Origin: Agapanthus africanus
Taxonomy: Eukaryota > Streptophyta > Magnoliopsida > Asparagales > Amaryllidaceae
Reading direction: 5' to 3'
NCBI GenBank assembly: GCA_030015575.1
Contig: CM057349.1
Coordinates: 256,861,077-256,925,076, forward strand
Length of the DNA stretch: 64,000 nt
The notes under the pieces were generated by a model. That model ran no database searches and was not told the DNA's origin. It worked only from the letters and a program-made list of their open reading frames with translations. The position numbers and the translations under genes were made by a program. Below, in pieces: positions 20,543-31,925 of this stretch. The stretch's first letter is position 1. Each line of letters starts with the position of its first letter.

Positions 20543-23500
20543 ATCTCCCACTTGCACTCAAGGCTAATTATTGCGATGTCGCATACTCACAGCCCGTGTG
20601 ATACCGAACATCCAACTCCTCTACTAGTCAGTCTCACAAAGCTCGTTTGCGGAACTATTGCGTTCGAGGAATAGCCTCAGTGAGTGGATCCGCCTTGAAG
20701 TTTCTTTCTATGTCTCTCTATATCTCAAGTTCGCGGAGAAACCCATCTCCCGAAAAGAGCAATACCTGTCTTAGAATGTGTCTGGATGTCTGATGGGACA
20801 TAGCTCATAAATGAACTCCAAATCCAAACTTCTTAGACTGTATCGTCAACTGAACTTAATCAGTATCCTGCGCGCCATGCCTCCCTCAGTATTGCCTTAG
20901 ACCACCTGTCCAAAATACTGCCCCTCATCAGAAGGAAAAACTATAACTCTGACAACCTCCTTGTCGTCCATGTCACCTTGGAAGCCTGGAATGATAACTG
21001 TCTCCTGAATGAGGCTGTCGTTATTATCTCCCTAGAACATCTACTTATGTTCTAAAACTGCTTCCGACCGTTTCTCCAGGATTGGATTAATGTCAACTTA
21101 TTGCATCTAGTGCAAGAACAACATCTGGTGTGGTACTTGACATCTCACGATTGACTCAATTGCCTGAGCAAGTGATCTGCCAATCATGCCCGTCCCTCTC
21201 CCCTTTAGTCTGTAAGACACCTTTGGAGAGGGTGACTCCATTACCTGTAGGTACACTACCGTGCCAGGAGTCGTCCATCCTAAATACTCTTAGAATGCTG
21301 TCAAGTACCCTGATTGGGAAACCACCCAAATCTAGATCTAAAACCATAGATCTAGTAACCAGTATGTCTGATATAAAATCCATTTCCTTTGTGGAGAAAC
21401 CACTGTGTGACGACCAAAGTATAACCGATCGTAGTATAGGAGTTTCCTTTCCTACTCTGTGTATATCATCCAAATACCAGGATATCACACCCTACTACCT
21501 TCTCAACAGATCCATCCCCTTTTCTGATGAAGTCAAACCCATGACTGTCACATCAGAAATAGATGATCTATCTCCGCTACATCTGCTCTAGTCTATAAAT
21601 AGACATAAGCTACATGTCCACCAATGCTTCCGCTGCTCCCACTGACTACGACAACCCTCTGGCAGAGTCATATAGACGTGCACTTCTAAAACTAGTTTAG
21701 AACGACGCTATACTCATCCTCCCGCCGGGTCTCGCAGCCTGGAACAACAGCAATGGTAATTGTGGGTAAACAAGAACTTCCCTGTCACCGTCCTTGAGGC
21801 TACCGGAGTACCTCTCGGGTGCCTGAAGTTACCCACCAAAATCTGCGGAGTGGCCAATGGAATGTCAAACCTGATTCAAATCATGCAGCTGTCTCCAGTG
21901 CATGTCAACTAAATGGAGAGAGGCCGATCAGCGTTACTCAACTTAGGAATGCTACCAATTATGAGTAACCTGAAAGAGAAGCAATTTCTCTTTATCATTA
22001 CTATCAACTGAATACCATACGCAAGTATCTACATCTTCGATCACTTTGAAGAATCCCGATACTTGCTACACCTGGTTCTCTACTCTATTCAAATACCTAT
22101 AACTCCTCAAAACTTAGACCCTGTGTTTCTACGAAACACATGTCTAAGAACTAGAGAAGTTAAAAGTAAACCGAATATAGTACGAGAACCACCCCTCAGT
22201 CCTGATGGACCCTGGACAACATACAATACTCTGTATAAGTCCCTTGAGTCTGAAAACTCATTCACTGTGTGTCGTAGGTTGAAAACTGTACTTATGGTTA
22301 AGAAGAATTACACCGCTGTTTAATGCTCCTTACCTAACCATCCACTGATATAGGTAAATGTCGTAGACATAATTTCAGAAAGGTATATCTCACTCTATGA
22401 AAATAGACGTACAGATATATCAATTTGAAATTGGTGCATAACAGCGGATATTCAAAACCAAATATTTGCCGACCGGCAAACAGCCCAGGTGATTTCCTCA
22501 AATATCACCGATTACAACGAATCCCGATATAATGAGGATAACCACCCAATTCCCAATAACTTACTCCCACTCATCATCTGTAAAACCATACAGATGTGAG
22601 AATCGTACCTGGTAAATACATACCCTGGAGTAAGTATCTAATCGGGAAATCAGTTTTCCTTTAACATTACACAGTGAAACTGAAACATTGAAATGTTCCG
22701 ATGGGGTATCCCGGTATTCCTAGTAATGCCTCTTCCAGATTCACGACTGTAACCGTATAGTTCTTTGCCACCTCTCCAAATCCCTTCATATGTCTTTAGT
22801 CTTTACCTTCTGCACACCCTTTTAGGCCAAATGGTTTTCTTCCTTCCCTACCGTTCGGCACCAGCCTATGGTTTGGAAGAAGACTATCCAATAAGCATAA
22901 TGGGTGTACTGTCCCAATCCTAGGAACACTCGCAATGAGAGAGGGTGAAGATAAAAGACAACCGAATAAACCTTATTCCTATTTCTCCTGAACCAGAATC
23001 CATCCCCGAACTGGAACAAGTTCCATTCGAGTTCGTATATAACCATACGATGGAGTATCCAAATAAACTGTGGATCTTCGTAGTGATACGGAGTGTCCTG
23101 GAGAAATACAAAGGTGATGTGGGAGTGGTAACGAAATATTTGGTTTGGTCGTGAATATCTGTTGCAATTTACTTTGCCCTCTTACTAATCCCTTGCTTTG
23201 TCTGAACTTAATACCTTCTGCACACCATTGTTATGCTAATTGGTTTTCTTCATTCCCTACCGGTCGGCACCAGCCTAAGGTTTGGAAGAAGACAATCCAA
23301 TTTGCGTAATAGGTGTACTACCCCTAAACCAAGGAGTACTCGTAACCTGAGAGAGGGTAAAAAGAAAAGACAACTGAATAATCCTATCCGTTTTCTCCAG
23401 AACCGGAAACCATCCTCGAATCCCTTCGAGTTCGTATCTAACCATACGATGGTTTTGTCCAATGGAAGTGGACGTTCGCAGTAATACGGGGTGTCCTGGA

Positions 23501-23640
23501 GAAAAGGGTAAAAGTAGGAGTGGCAATGAGGTCTGCAACTCTGACAATCCAAAAGCCGGTGTTTAAGAAGGTTCGGTTAATTTGGTCACTGAGTCATAGT
23601 CTTAGGGTCGGGTCAATGGTCGCTGCCAAAGAGAGAGAGA
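20543..23640 (-). pseudogene. C internal region with decayed copia pol traces
   Basis: On the minus strand, scattered blocks still resemble copia pol: an LDDI block, a DSILRVFRMDDSW block and a GVTLSKGVLQTK block around 21156-21488 recall the reverse transcriptase region of A and B. The region is heavily broken, with no long frame. It contains the roughly 400-bp duplication at about 22760-23550. The equivalent regions of H are very similar, including the decay. Confidence 0.75.
22760..23550 (-). repeat. About 400-bp tandem duplication in C internal region
   Basis: Copies at about 22760-23160 and 23165-23550 share the blocks listed for F, including AGAAGAC.ATCCAAT, GAGAGGGT.AA and CATACGATGG. 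The copies are clearly diverged from each other but each is close to its counterpart in H. Confidence 0.75.
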
Positions 23641-25926
23641 AAAGAAACACTCAGCGTGCACTCTAACCTAGATCAGAATGGTTACCAATTTATCTAATCT
23701 GGAATCCTCCCACTGTACCTCAAATTCTCCTCCAAACCTGAAAGAAGAATTAGTCGGGGTCACCCGAGGAGTAAACTAACTCATCAGTGGGAATCGGGAT
23801 CCAACTCTCATCGCATGACAACGTGACGGAATCCGCTCACGGTATCACACTCCAGAAGGTATGCGCATATCTGGCAAGTTTCAGTACTTTTGAAACTCCC
23901 GATGTGATTTCTGCCCCATGCTCTTATGACCTTGACTTTGGCCAACATATCATAAGTCACATGTCAAGTTCTACCCGTCATTCTCCAGGTTAATTTGAAT
24001 CCACCCGTACATACCCTTGACTTTGGCCAAAAAGGCAGCACGACTGTCCCAAACCAACGCATCTATCTATGCTGCATATGAATACCCCAATATCTACCAA
24101 TCACTGTGCCTTGACTTTGGCCAACATACACAGCTTGAATACTATTGACTACCCATATGAAACGACGGAGGGCTACGAATGGTTTCTGGCGAAAACCTTT
24201 AACGTAAAGAACTTGATATCGTCGAAGGAACGAATAGCTTTTTAAAATATAGTGACGAAAACCGCTGCTAAAGAGGTCACTCCCGGTGAAGGGATCTCGG
24301 CTCTTTCCCCGTAGAATGAGGTGCAGGATATTCCAAATGAATACCGTGATGCAAAGCAAAAGTAATCGGCTATAGTGAAGTTAATGCCCTGACGCAAACT
24401 TCTGTCCAAGGGGTCACTCCCGGTGAAGGGATCTCGGCCCTTGCCTCGTCGACTGAGGAGCAGGATATTCCAATGAATACCACGATGCAAAACAAAAGTA
24501 AACGTCCTTGCAATAACAGCTTTTTGAAAAGTGTTCCAACAACATCAGATTAGGTTTGTTTATCATGCATTGATGCGAATCAATGCAGTCCCATCAATTG
24601 ATCACACCACAAAGAACGAAAATATACTGACGTACGTATATGCCATCCGCATTCGCCACTGGGTCCCGTCATCACCCGTTAGGTTAGCTTACTAATGGCA
24701 GAGCGGGGACTGGACTAGCGCGGGTGAAAAACATATACAACATCTACTAATATATATACCAATATATAGTATTTCGCTCAAGGCGTGAATAAAATGCAAC
24801 ATCACAGAAATGTACAGCATCACAGAACAATACAGATATCTGGGATCCCCGGGTTTCACAGAGCCACTACTGAAACCCGACGTTCCCCTGGTCGTGTGGA
24901 TAGCCTGTGCAATGAAATCCTAGACCCCTACGGGCGCGGCAAGTTACCCGCCAAAACCTGAAGCGGGGCAGCCCCCTTCAGCGCCGTGAATGGACCACCC
25001 AGCACTTCACGGAATCCGGCAACTTGGGCACCCCTCCTGGGTCAACCTGTACCCCCTACGAGTGCGGCGAATAGCCCGTCAATCCTGGAGTGAAGCCCCC
25101 TCCGTCCCAATGCCATGAGATGCGGGCTTGTTGCCTTCTAGAACCCGGCTATCCGTGCACCCCTCCGCGGGGCAATCCTAGTACAGAAAGTAAAATATAC
25201 ATTCAACGGGTACATCGACCGCAACCAGGTCGTGCGCCAAAATAATAATACAAACTGGCAGTGACGGCAGTCCACATGTCGGACGCTCGCCCCGCAATAT
25301 CAAATGTACATAATACAACCACAACTGTACTAGCATTGCATCCAGGCTATCCCCCACGACCGATCCGCAACATCGCAGCAAATACATAGAACATCAACGT
25401 GAAAGTCACGTTCGCAAATCCGTCTAACCGGGCTATAGCAGTTAGACCGGATTTACCGATCGAGTGACATTCACGGTCGCAGATATAATGTAAATACTGT
25501 GAAAAATGTGTTTAAAATTTTCCGATTGATCAAACCTTAACAAGTGGGCCCCCAATCAAAACTGTAGCTCTCACAGAAAACCTGGGCCCAATTTTAATAT
25601 CCCAAAACCCCTAAAATAAGCCCACAAGCCCACTGAAAGAAATTGGTGAAGTGAAGCCTTATTCCTGCGGCGGAAGCGCGGCCAATGAGGGGCTAAGGCC
25701 GCGCTTCCGCGGTCCTAAGGTATGATCACTTTACCAAATTTTTGCAGTAGTCTTAGAACTCCCTGCACATCATTCTGAGACAAACTGAAAAATTTTTTGG
25801 ACTCAAAAAAAAATTCGACAGAAACTGATGTGCTTGAAAAATGCGGTTTCGGGATTTTGTTCGATCGGAAACGTAAAACACATTAAACCAAGCTAGACGA
25901 AGTTAATGGCGAGGCTCTGATACCAC
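23641..25926 (-). mobile_element. C leader with primer site, motif repeats and fold-back
   Basis: The leader runs to a primer site (25914-25925, reading TGGTATCAGAGC on the element strand) one base from the 5' LTR. Three copies of the CCTTGACTTTGGCCAA motif lie at about 23928, 24014 and 24108. A roughly 135-bp duplication covers about 24272-24510. A perfect fold-back, CGGAAGCGCGGCC at 25671-25683 with its complement at 25697-25709, lies near the primer site. Confidence 0.85.
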
Positions 25927-28152
25927 TGTAAGTGCACGGCGGCGCCCCGGCCGTCAATCCGACGCCGGAATGCGGAAGCGGTGATAAACTTAAATTTTGC
26001 GGACTTAGCAAACCGGCACCACCGCGCACTTTAACCGGATCGAACCATTAACTAGTCTAAGCTATCTACAAGAATGGGAATAGAGATATACCGACGATCC
26101 AAGTCCTCCGGTCTTCTCTTCATCATCCCGATCTCCCGCGGAAAGTCTTGGCTCCACATCGTCGCCTCCTCGCCGGAAAGGGCACCACATCGCCTTCGTC
26201 TTTTACGGGCTCCCGCCTCAATACCGAGGCAACTCGAGCATGAAGCCGGCAACTCGACATGCTCAAGATATGCTGTAGAATGTAGTGTAGAAGATGCTTG
26301 TCTCTTTGGGGTTATGTTGTTGCCAATGAGGATGATGGAGGAAACAAGGATTAGAAAAATGGTGCTTGCATTTTTCTAGCATGAAAACTAGATCAAGAAA
26401 GAAAACTCTCATGAATGAAGCTCTCTCTTCTTCTTCTCACAACCATGAAAGACTTATCATCAAGTGAGAATAAAGGGTGGAGAAAAAACCATATGAAGCT
26501 AGAAGGGAGGTGAGTGTAGGAGAAGTGAAGAGGTGACCACAAACAAACATGAACCATGCTTGTTCTACTATTCAACCCATACCCTTTCAATCACAATAAA
26601 AAGCAAGTCAATGGTGCAAGATATGAAAGCCATCATAATCAATACAATTGCAAGAAACCCCCCCACAAAGTGTTATTTGCAAAACTGCAAATAACCCCCT
26701 CCATCGAAAAAGTCCGGCCGGGAAAGAACAAAGGAAAACCGGCCGGAACGGAATGCAAACTGGCAACTCCAGAAAACTGGTCCCGTAATAAATTACAGGA
26801 AAACCCCAATACTGTGCATACACACCCGCATCTGTATTCCGTCCGGATACAAATGCAATGAGATAAAATCTACACTGTACTAAACTAAGACCAGCTTAAG
26901 CCAAAGCCGGCTAGTTAAATCCGTTCGATCCTGATCCGTGCAATACCGCACGTATCTGATCGAACCCTGCCATATAACCATACGGCTACTAGTACAAACC
27001 GTCCGATCCTGATCCGTGCAATACCGCACGTATCTGATCGGACCCTGCCATATCTCCATACGGCCTCTACAGCGTTTCGCCCGAAAGCTGAGTAACTGAA
27101 AGTGTGGTGGACTCTAAAGACTCGTCAATACTATGGCTGTGGATTTAACCACTAGCACGTCAGAGGTATAAGCCAATACGTAACGGGCCACCAGCTATTG
27201 ACTAAAAGGGACGTCGATGAGCGAACTCATCCTGACACCCTACTGAGCCTGTCAGTGACAATATCCGTGCAGTCCGGTCCGTTCGTCTATGAGTATCGCA
27301 TGGCGGGCCTAGGGGGTTGGTAAAAGTCAGACCCCCAAAAGCGGTACAAGTCGTGTCGGAGTGTAGCCCAGAACACCCTGAGATACTACTGGAATACCTA
27401 CCAGTAAATCTCCTTGCCTTGGCCAAGGACTTTGTGTAATGGCTCTCCTAGACACAGCACGACCTCACCCCCAATACCGGGAGAGACGAACCCCTGAAGA
27501 TACGCTCACTGCCTCCATGTGGCTCGGGACTGTACCCAACTAAAACCTGTTTGCACGACTCCTTTGAGCCGTGGTAGGGTAGTAATCAAAGTACAGTGGG
27601 AACTCACACGAGACAAATGACGATCCCCAGGTCGATGAACTAACCTGCACACATGTCACTAGGGAACTGCCATCTGACGTCTGGTATATGACCAACTAGC
27701 ATGTTCCCGGCGAGTCCTGTCCGGTGTACTCATAACCCAATGAGCACCTGTATACATCTTAGGTGATCCAACTGACACCAGTGGCTTGTGAGACCGGCCA
27801 CCGCCCCTCGTCGGGGTCTCGACTGTATACACTAGTCTACTAATGGAGTATCGATGCCCGGTCTCGAAACTCCCACGACTAGGGACCTTTTAAGGATATG
27901 CTTGTAGACCCCCAGCTCCCACTTATATGATCGCCCTCATACTGCTGGTGGTCAAGCAAGAATCCTAGGGGCTCTATCAACGTGTAATAGCGACGTGTCA
28001 GGTCACCTAAAGCAGTACACGATGATAAAGGTAAACCAGATAGCATACTATCATCTCGAGTAAGACTGTCCTACCGGGATAGGTCCTCCCTCAATCATTA
28101 CAATCACGTACCTGTGACCTAATAATTGACTCTGAGGGCACTATCTCCAACA
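25927..28152 (-). repeat. C LTR, right copy (5' LTR)
   Basis: The same 2226 bp as the left copy with about five substitutions seen by eye. It ends CTCCAACA, followed by CTAGG, after which the leader of A resumes. Confidence 0.93.
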
Positions 28153-29820
28153 CTAGGCACCTACTAGGTTTATAGCATTGATCGTTTAGTGAGAAATTTC
28201 CCGAGGAGTAGCATATACTCACAGTAGGATCGGGATCCAAATATCATCGCGTGACGAAACTGAAGGAATCCTACCAGAATCATCACACTCCAAATGGTAT
28301 GCAACACCAGCAAGTTTCAGTTCTTTTGAAACTCCCGATGTGGATTTTTGCCCCATGCTCTTATGACCTTGACTTTGGCCAAAATATCATAAGTCACATG
28401 TCAAGTTCTACCCGTCATTCTCCAGGTTAATTTGGATCCATCCGTACCTACCCTTGACTTTGGCCAAAATGGCAGTACGACTGTCCCAAACCAACGCATC
28501 TATCTATGCTACACATGAATACCCAATAGCTACCAATCACTATGCCTTGACTTTGGCCAACATACACAGCTTGAATACTATTGACTATTCATGTGAAACG
28601 ACGGAGGGCTACAAATGGTTTTGGCAAAACCGTGAACGTAGTGAACTTGATATAATCGATGGAACGAGATAGCTTTTAAAAAGGAGTGGCTCAAACTCCG
28701 CATTTTAAAAGTTAGTTTTGAAAAGAACCGAGTGGTTTTTCGAAAGTGTTCCAACGATTTTAACTTGGTTTATTTTCTTGCATTAGTTCTTTTAATGTGT
28801 GATATTCTTGCATTAGTTCTTTTAATGCGTCCCATCATTTAATCCTACCATTGCAGAAAACAACCAAAATATGACGTACGCTTATGCCATTCGCATTCGC
28901 CACGGGGCCCCGTCATTACCCGTTAGGTTACTTAACTAACGACAGAGCGGGGGCTGGGCTAGCGCGGCTGTAAAACATAAGCAACGCCTAAATAATATCA
29001 TATATAGATATATTGCAATGATAGCCATTTCAGATCACAGATGAACACATTGGATATACTAGGAATCCGCAATTCGTACGAGCCTGTAACGACAAGCAGA
29101 TTACACGGTCGCGGTGAATAGCCAATACCCCACCCAAGACTCCTACGGGTGCGGCAAACTACCCGCCAAGTACCCGAAGCGAAGCAACCTCCCTCAACTC
29201 CGTGAGTAGGCCACTCGGCACTTCGGCATACCCGGTAGTTTGTACACCCCCTCCATGGGTCTATCCTGGGAGCAAAAACAGTAAAAAGAAATTATACAAT
29301 GACGGCTACAACCCCGACCCGGTTGTGCGGCCATACAAATAATTATTACATCAATTTACAAATTTACATGAATTGAAAGAAAAGAAAACTCTCGTCTCAC
29401 AACCCCCGGCTATTCACCCGCGACAATCCAACATATTCATATACACATTCCAGCAACATTACAGATCACAGATTTGTATAACCCCCACTAATCGACATAT
29501 AGCGATTAGCAGACGTTCAATACAAATATCACATCACAGAAAAACCCATCAGCTAAAGTCTTTTAGAAGTTCGATCAAAAATACGGATTTTCAGGACCCA
29601 AAAAATAAAATTTTCGTTCTGGAAAATCTGGGCTGAAAATACATGTACCAAAATTCCCAAAATACCCTTGAAAACAAACTGCAGCAAAGAAACACCAGAG
29701 AGGAGCCAAGGAGGCCGCGGAACCGCGGCAATAGCAAGCTATTGCCGCGTTTCCGCGGTGGTTTAGGGGGATCTCTGGGTGATTTTTCTACAGTAGCTTT
29801 TAAAAACCCTGAGTCGATTT
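28153..29820 (-). mobile_element. A leader, middle part
   Basis: Leader of A between inserted C and B. It starts with the target duplication of C and ends with GATTT (29816-29820), the target duplication of B. It carries three CCTTGACTTTGGCCAA motifs (about 28365, 28452 and 28544) and a 30-bp direct duplication at about 28771-28830. The long fold-back at 29715-29758 has 21-base arms, 20 of 21 matching, and a two-base loop. No gene is seen. Confidence 0.85.
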
Positions 29821-31911
29821 TGTAAGGTTAGTATAGCACCCTATGAAGTGTTTTGAAGCATCAAATGACCCAAAGTTATAATTTTTAAGGTGCTAAACTA
29901 ACAAGCAAGTGGATCGATCCTAGAAAATTAGGGTTATTAAACTTTTAGCTAGAAAAGATTAGGGTTTGAAGGCTACAACCTTTGTAGCTCCCCTTTGCTA
30001 GACTCCTTGGTGTCTTGGGTGTTGAGTCGAGGTCCTCTCGATGTTCCCTTGCGTCCATGACGATCCACCACGGAGCACTCCGTCCAAGCTCGCAATTTCG
30101 ACAAACCGAAAAGAACACTCTAAACAAAGCGGCTAAGCTTGTGTAGAATGATGTTGTGGTTGGGTTTCTCACTTCAAAAACCTTTCTTTTGTTATATTTC
30201 ACTCACTAGAAAAGACTAGAGAAGAAAAGATGAAGGAAGATGAAGATGGTGGCTTATATTATCAAGAGATAAAAAGATAACCTTTGAGTTAAAAAGAGAA
30301 AGAAATATATATCATTATATATATTTATTTTCTTCTTGACTCCAACCATGATTAAATGATGGATGATTAATTTAACTTGGGTTTAGAATGATAAAGGAAA
30401 GGATAACCATGGTTTAGTGGTAGGTGAGCATGGTTAGGTTAGAAGAAGCATGTAGAAACTAGCATAATTATCCTTTCCTTTTCATTTTCTTTTTAAAACC
30501 AAAATTAAATAATTATCCATTGTTTAATCTATGGTGTGAGGCTTATATTGCCACCATTTCCATATATAATCAACCATGATGGTTTGATGTATGTATGTGT
30601 ACATGTATGCACATTTACATGTGCATGAAACTAGAAAAGAAGAAAGAAACACATGCATGCATGCATACATCCATCAAACCCTAGAAAGGTTTTAAGTGAG
30701 AAAACTAATGGTTAAATGATAAATCAACACTTGATTTATCAATCCGGTCATATCTCATATGACCCCACCAAAAGCAGTTCACCCGATCAATGTTCGGTAT
30801 CATATACGCACATTTCAATCGGGTGCATGCGCATATCGCATATGCGCACCACAACGTTTCGCCTGGACTGGGTAACTCCTCTGTGGGACTCTAAGACTCG
30901 TCAATACGCAAGCAGAGGGTAATGATCATATCAAGTACCCTCAAGCCGCAAGCGGTCAGCTAAACGTAACGGCCACCCGGGTATTGAGCGATCAGAAGAC
31001 AACAAGCGAACCTGCTACAACTCCCGTCGAGCCATCCGGCAACACTACCGTACAGTCCGGTCTCTTCGTCAGATATGCTGCATATCGAGCCTAGGGATGG
31101 TCACGTCGACCCCAATAACTCAATAAGTCGTGTCGGTGAATGGTCTATAACAGATCGAGAAACTACTGATAACACTTATCAGCAAATCTCAGCAGCCCTG
31201 GCCAGGGACTTGCTGTTATAACCAGTCGAGCACAGCACAGCATCAACTCCCAATACCGGGAGAGACGAAACCCCTCCTATCGCTCATTGCCTTCGTGTGT
31301 CTCGGGACTGTACCCAACGGCCATCTGTTTGCACGACTCGGTAGAGCCGTGGTAGGGTGGCAATCAAAGTACAGTGGGAGAACACACAAGACTCCATGAC
31401 GATCTCGGGTCTACAGACTAACCTGTACCAGTGTCACCTGAGAACTGCTATCCGACGATAGATATAATTCCATATAGGAGTTCTCGGTGAGTCCGTCCAG
31501 TGTACCCAGTCAGCACTGAGCACCCGTATATGATCTTGATGTCAAACATCGATGAATGTGGGAACATCCATCGCCCATCACATGGGTCTAGTATCATATA
31601 CGCTAGTCTACTCTGGTATATCGATGCCCCGTCTCGATATACCTACGACTAGGGACATTCCAGGATATGCTTATAGACTACAGATGTCCCACTAGTATGA
31701 TCTCCATCATAATCAGAGTAGTCAAGACGATATCCTCAGGGCTTTATCAGCATGTATGAATGAATAAAAGCATGATCAAATTAACATGTCAGATAAAGAA
31801 GAACCAGATAGCATACTATCATGTCGAGCAAGAATGCAAACTGAATATATATACATGTATAGATACATCAACTATCACATAATGGCCTTTAGGGCATACA
31901 TATATCCAACA
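29821..31911 (-). repeat. B LTR, left copy (3' LTR)
   Basis: It starts TGTAAGGTTAGTATAGC and ends ATCCAACA on the plus strand. It has overlapping CATGCA words at 30652-30668 and a set of perfect hairpins with three-base loops. These are GATAAATCAA/TTGATTTATC (30718-30740), GGTCATAT/ATATGACC (30746-30764) and GCGCATAT/ATATGCGC (30829-30847). Confidence 0.93.
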
Positions 31912-31922
31912 ATCTCCCACTT
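31912..31922 (-). promoter_or_regulatory. B polypurine tract
   Basis: AAGTGGGAGAT on the element strand, next to the 3' LTR, the same block as in A, C and H. Confidence 0.8.
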
Positions 31923-31925
31923 GCA

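Larger units (their letters stand above)
18317..28152 (-). mobile_element. Element C: non-autonomous copia-derived retrotransposon
   Basis: Two LTRs of 2226 bp each (18317-20542, 25927-28152) are flanked by CTAGG (18312-18316, 28153-28157) inside the leader of A. Primer site, polypurine tract and LTR ends are clean. The 5.4-kb internal region has only faint copia traces and no long frame, and H carries the same decayed version. It is broken throughout its coding part, so any movement must have used proteins from another element. The LTRs differ at about five positions by eye (0.2 percent, under about 0.1 My). Confidence 0.92.
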
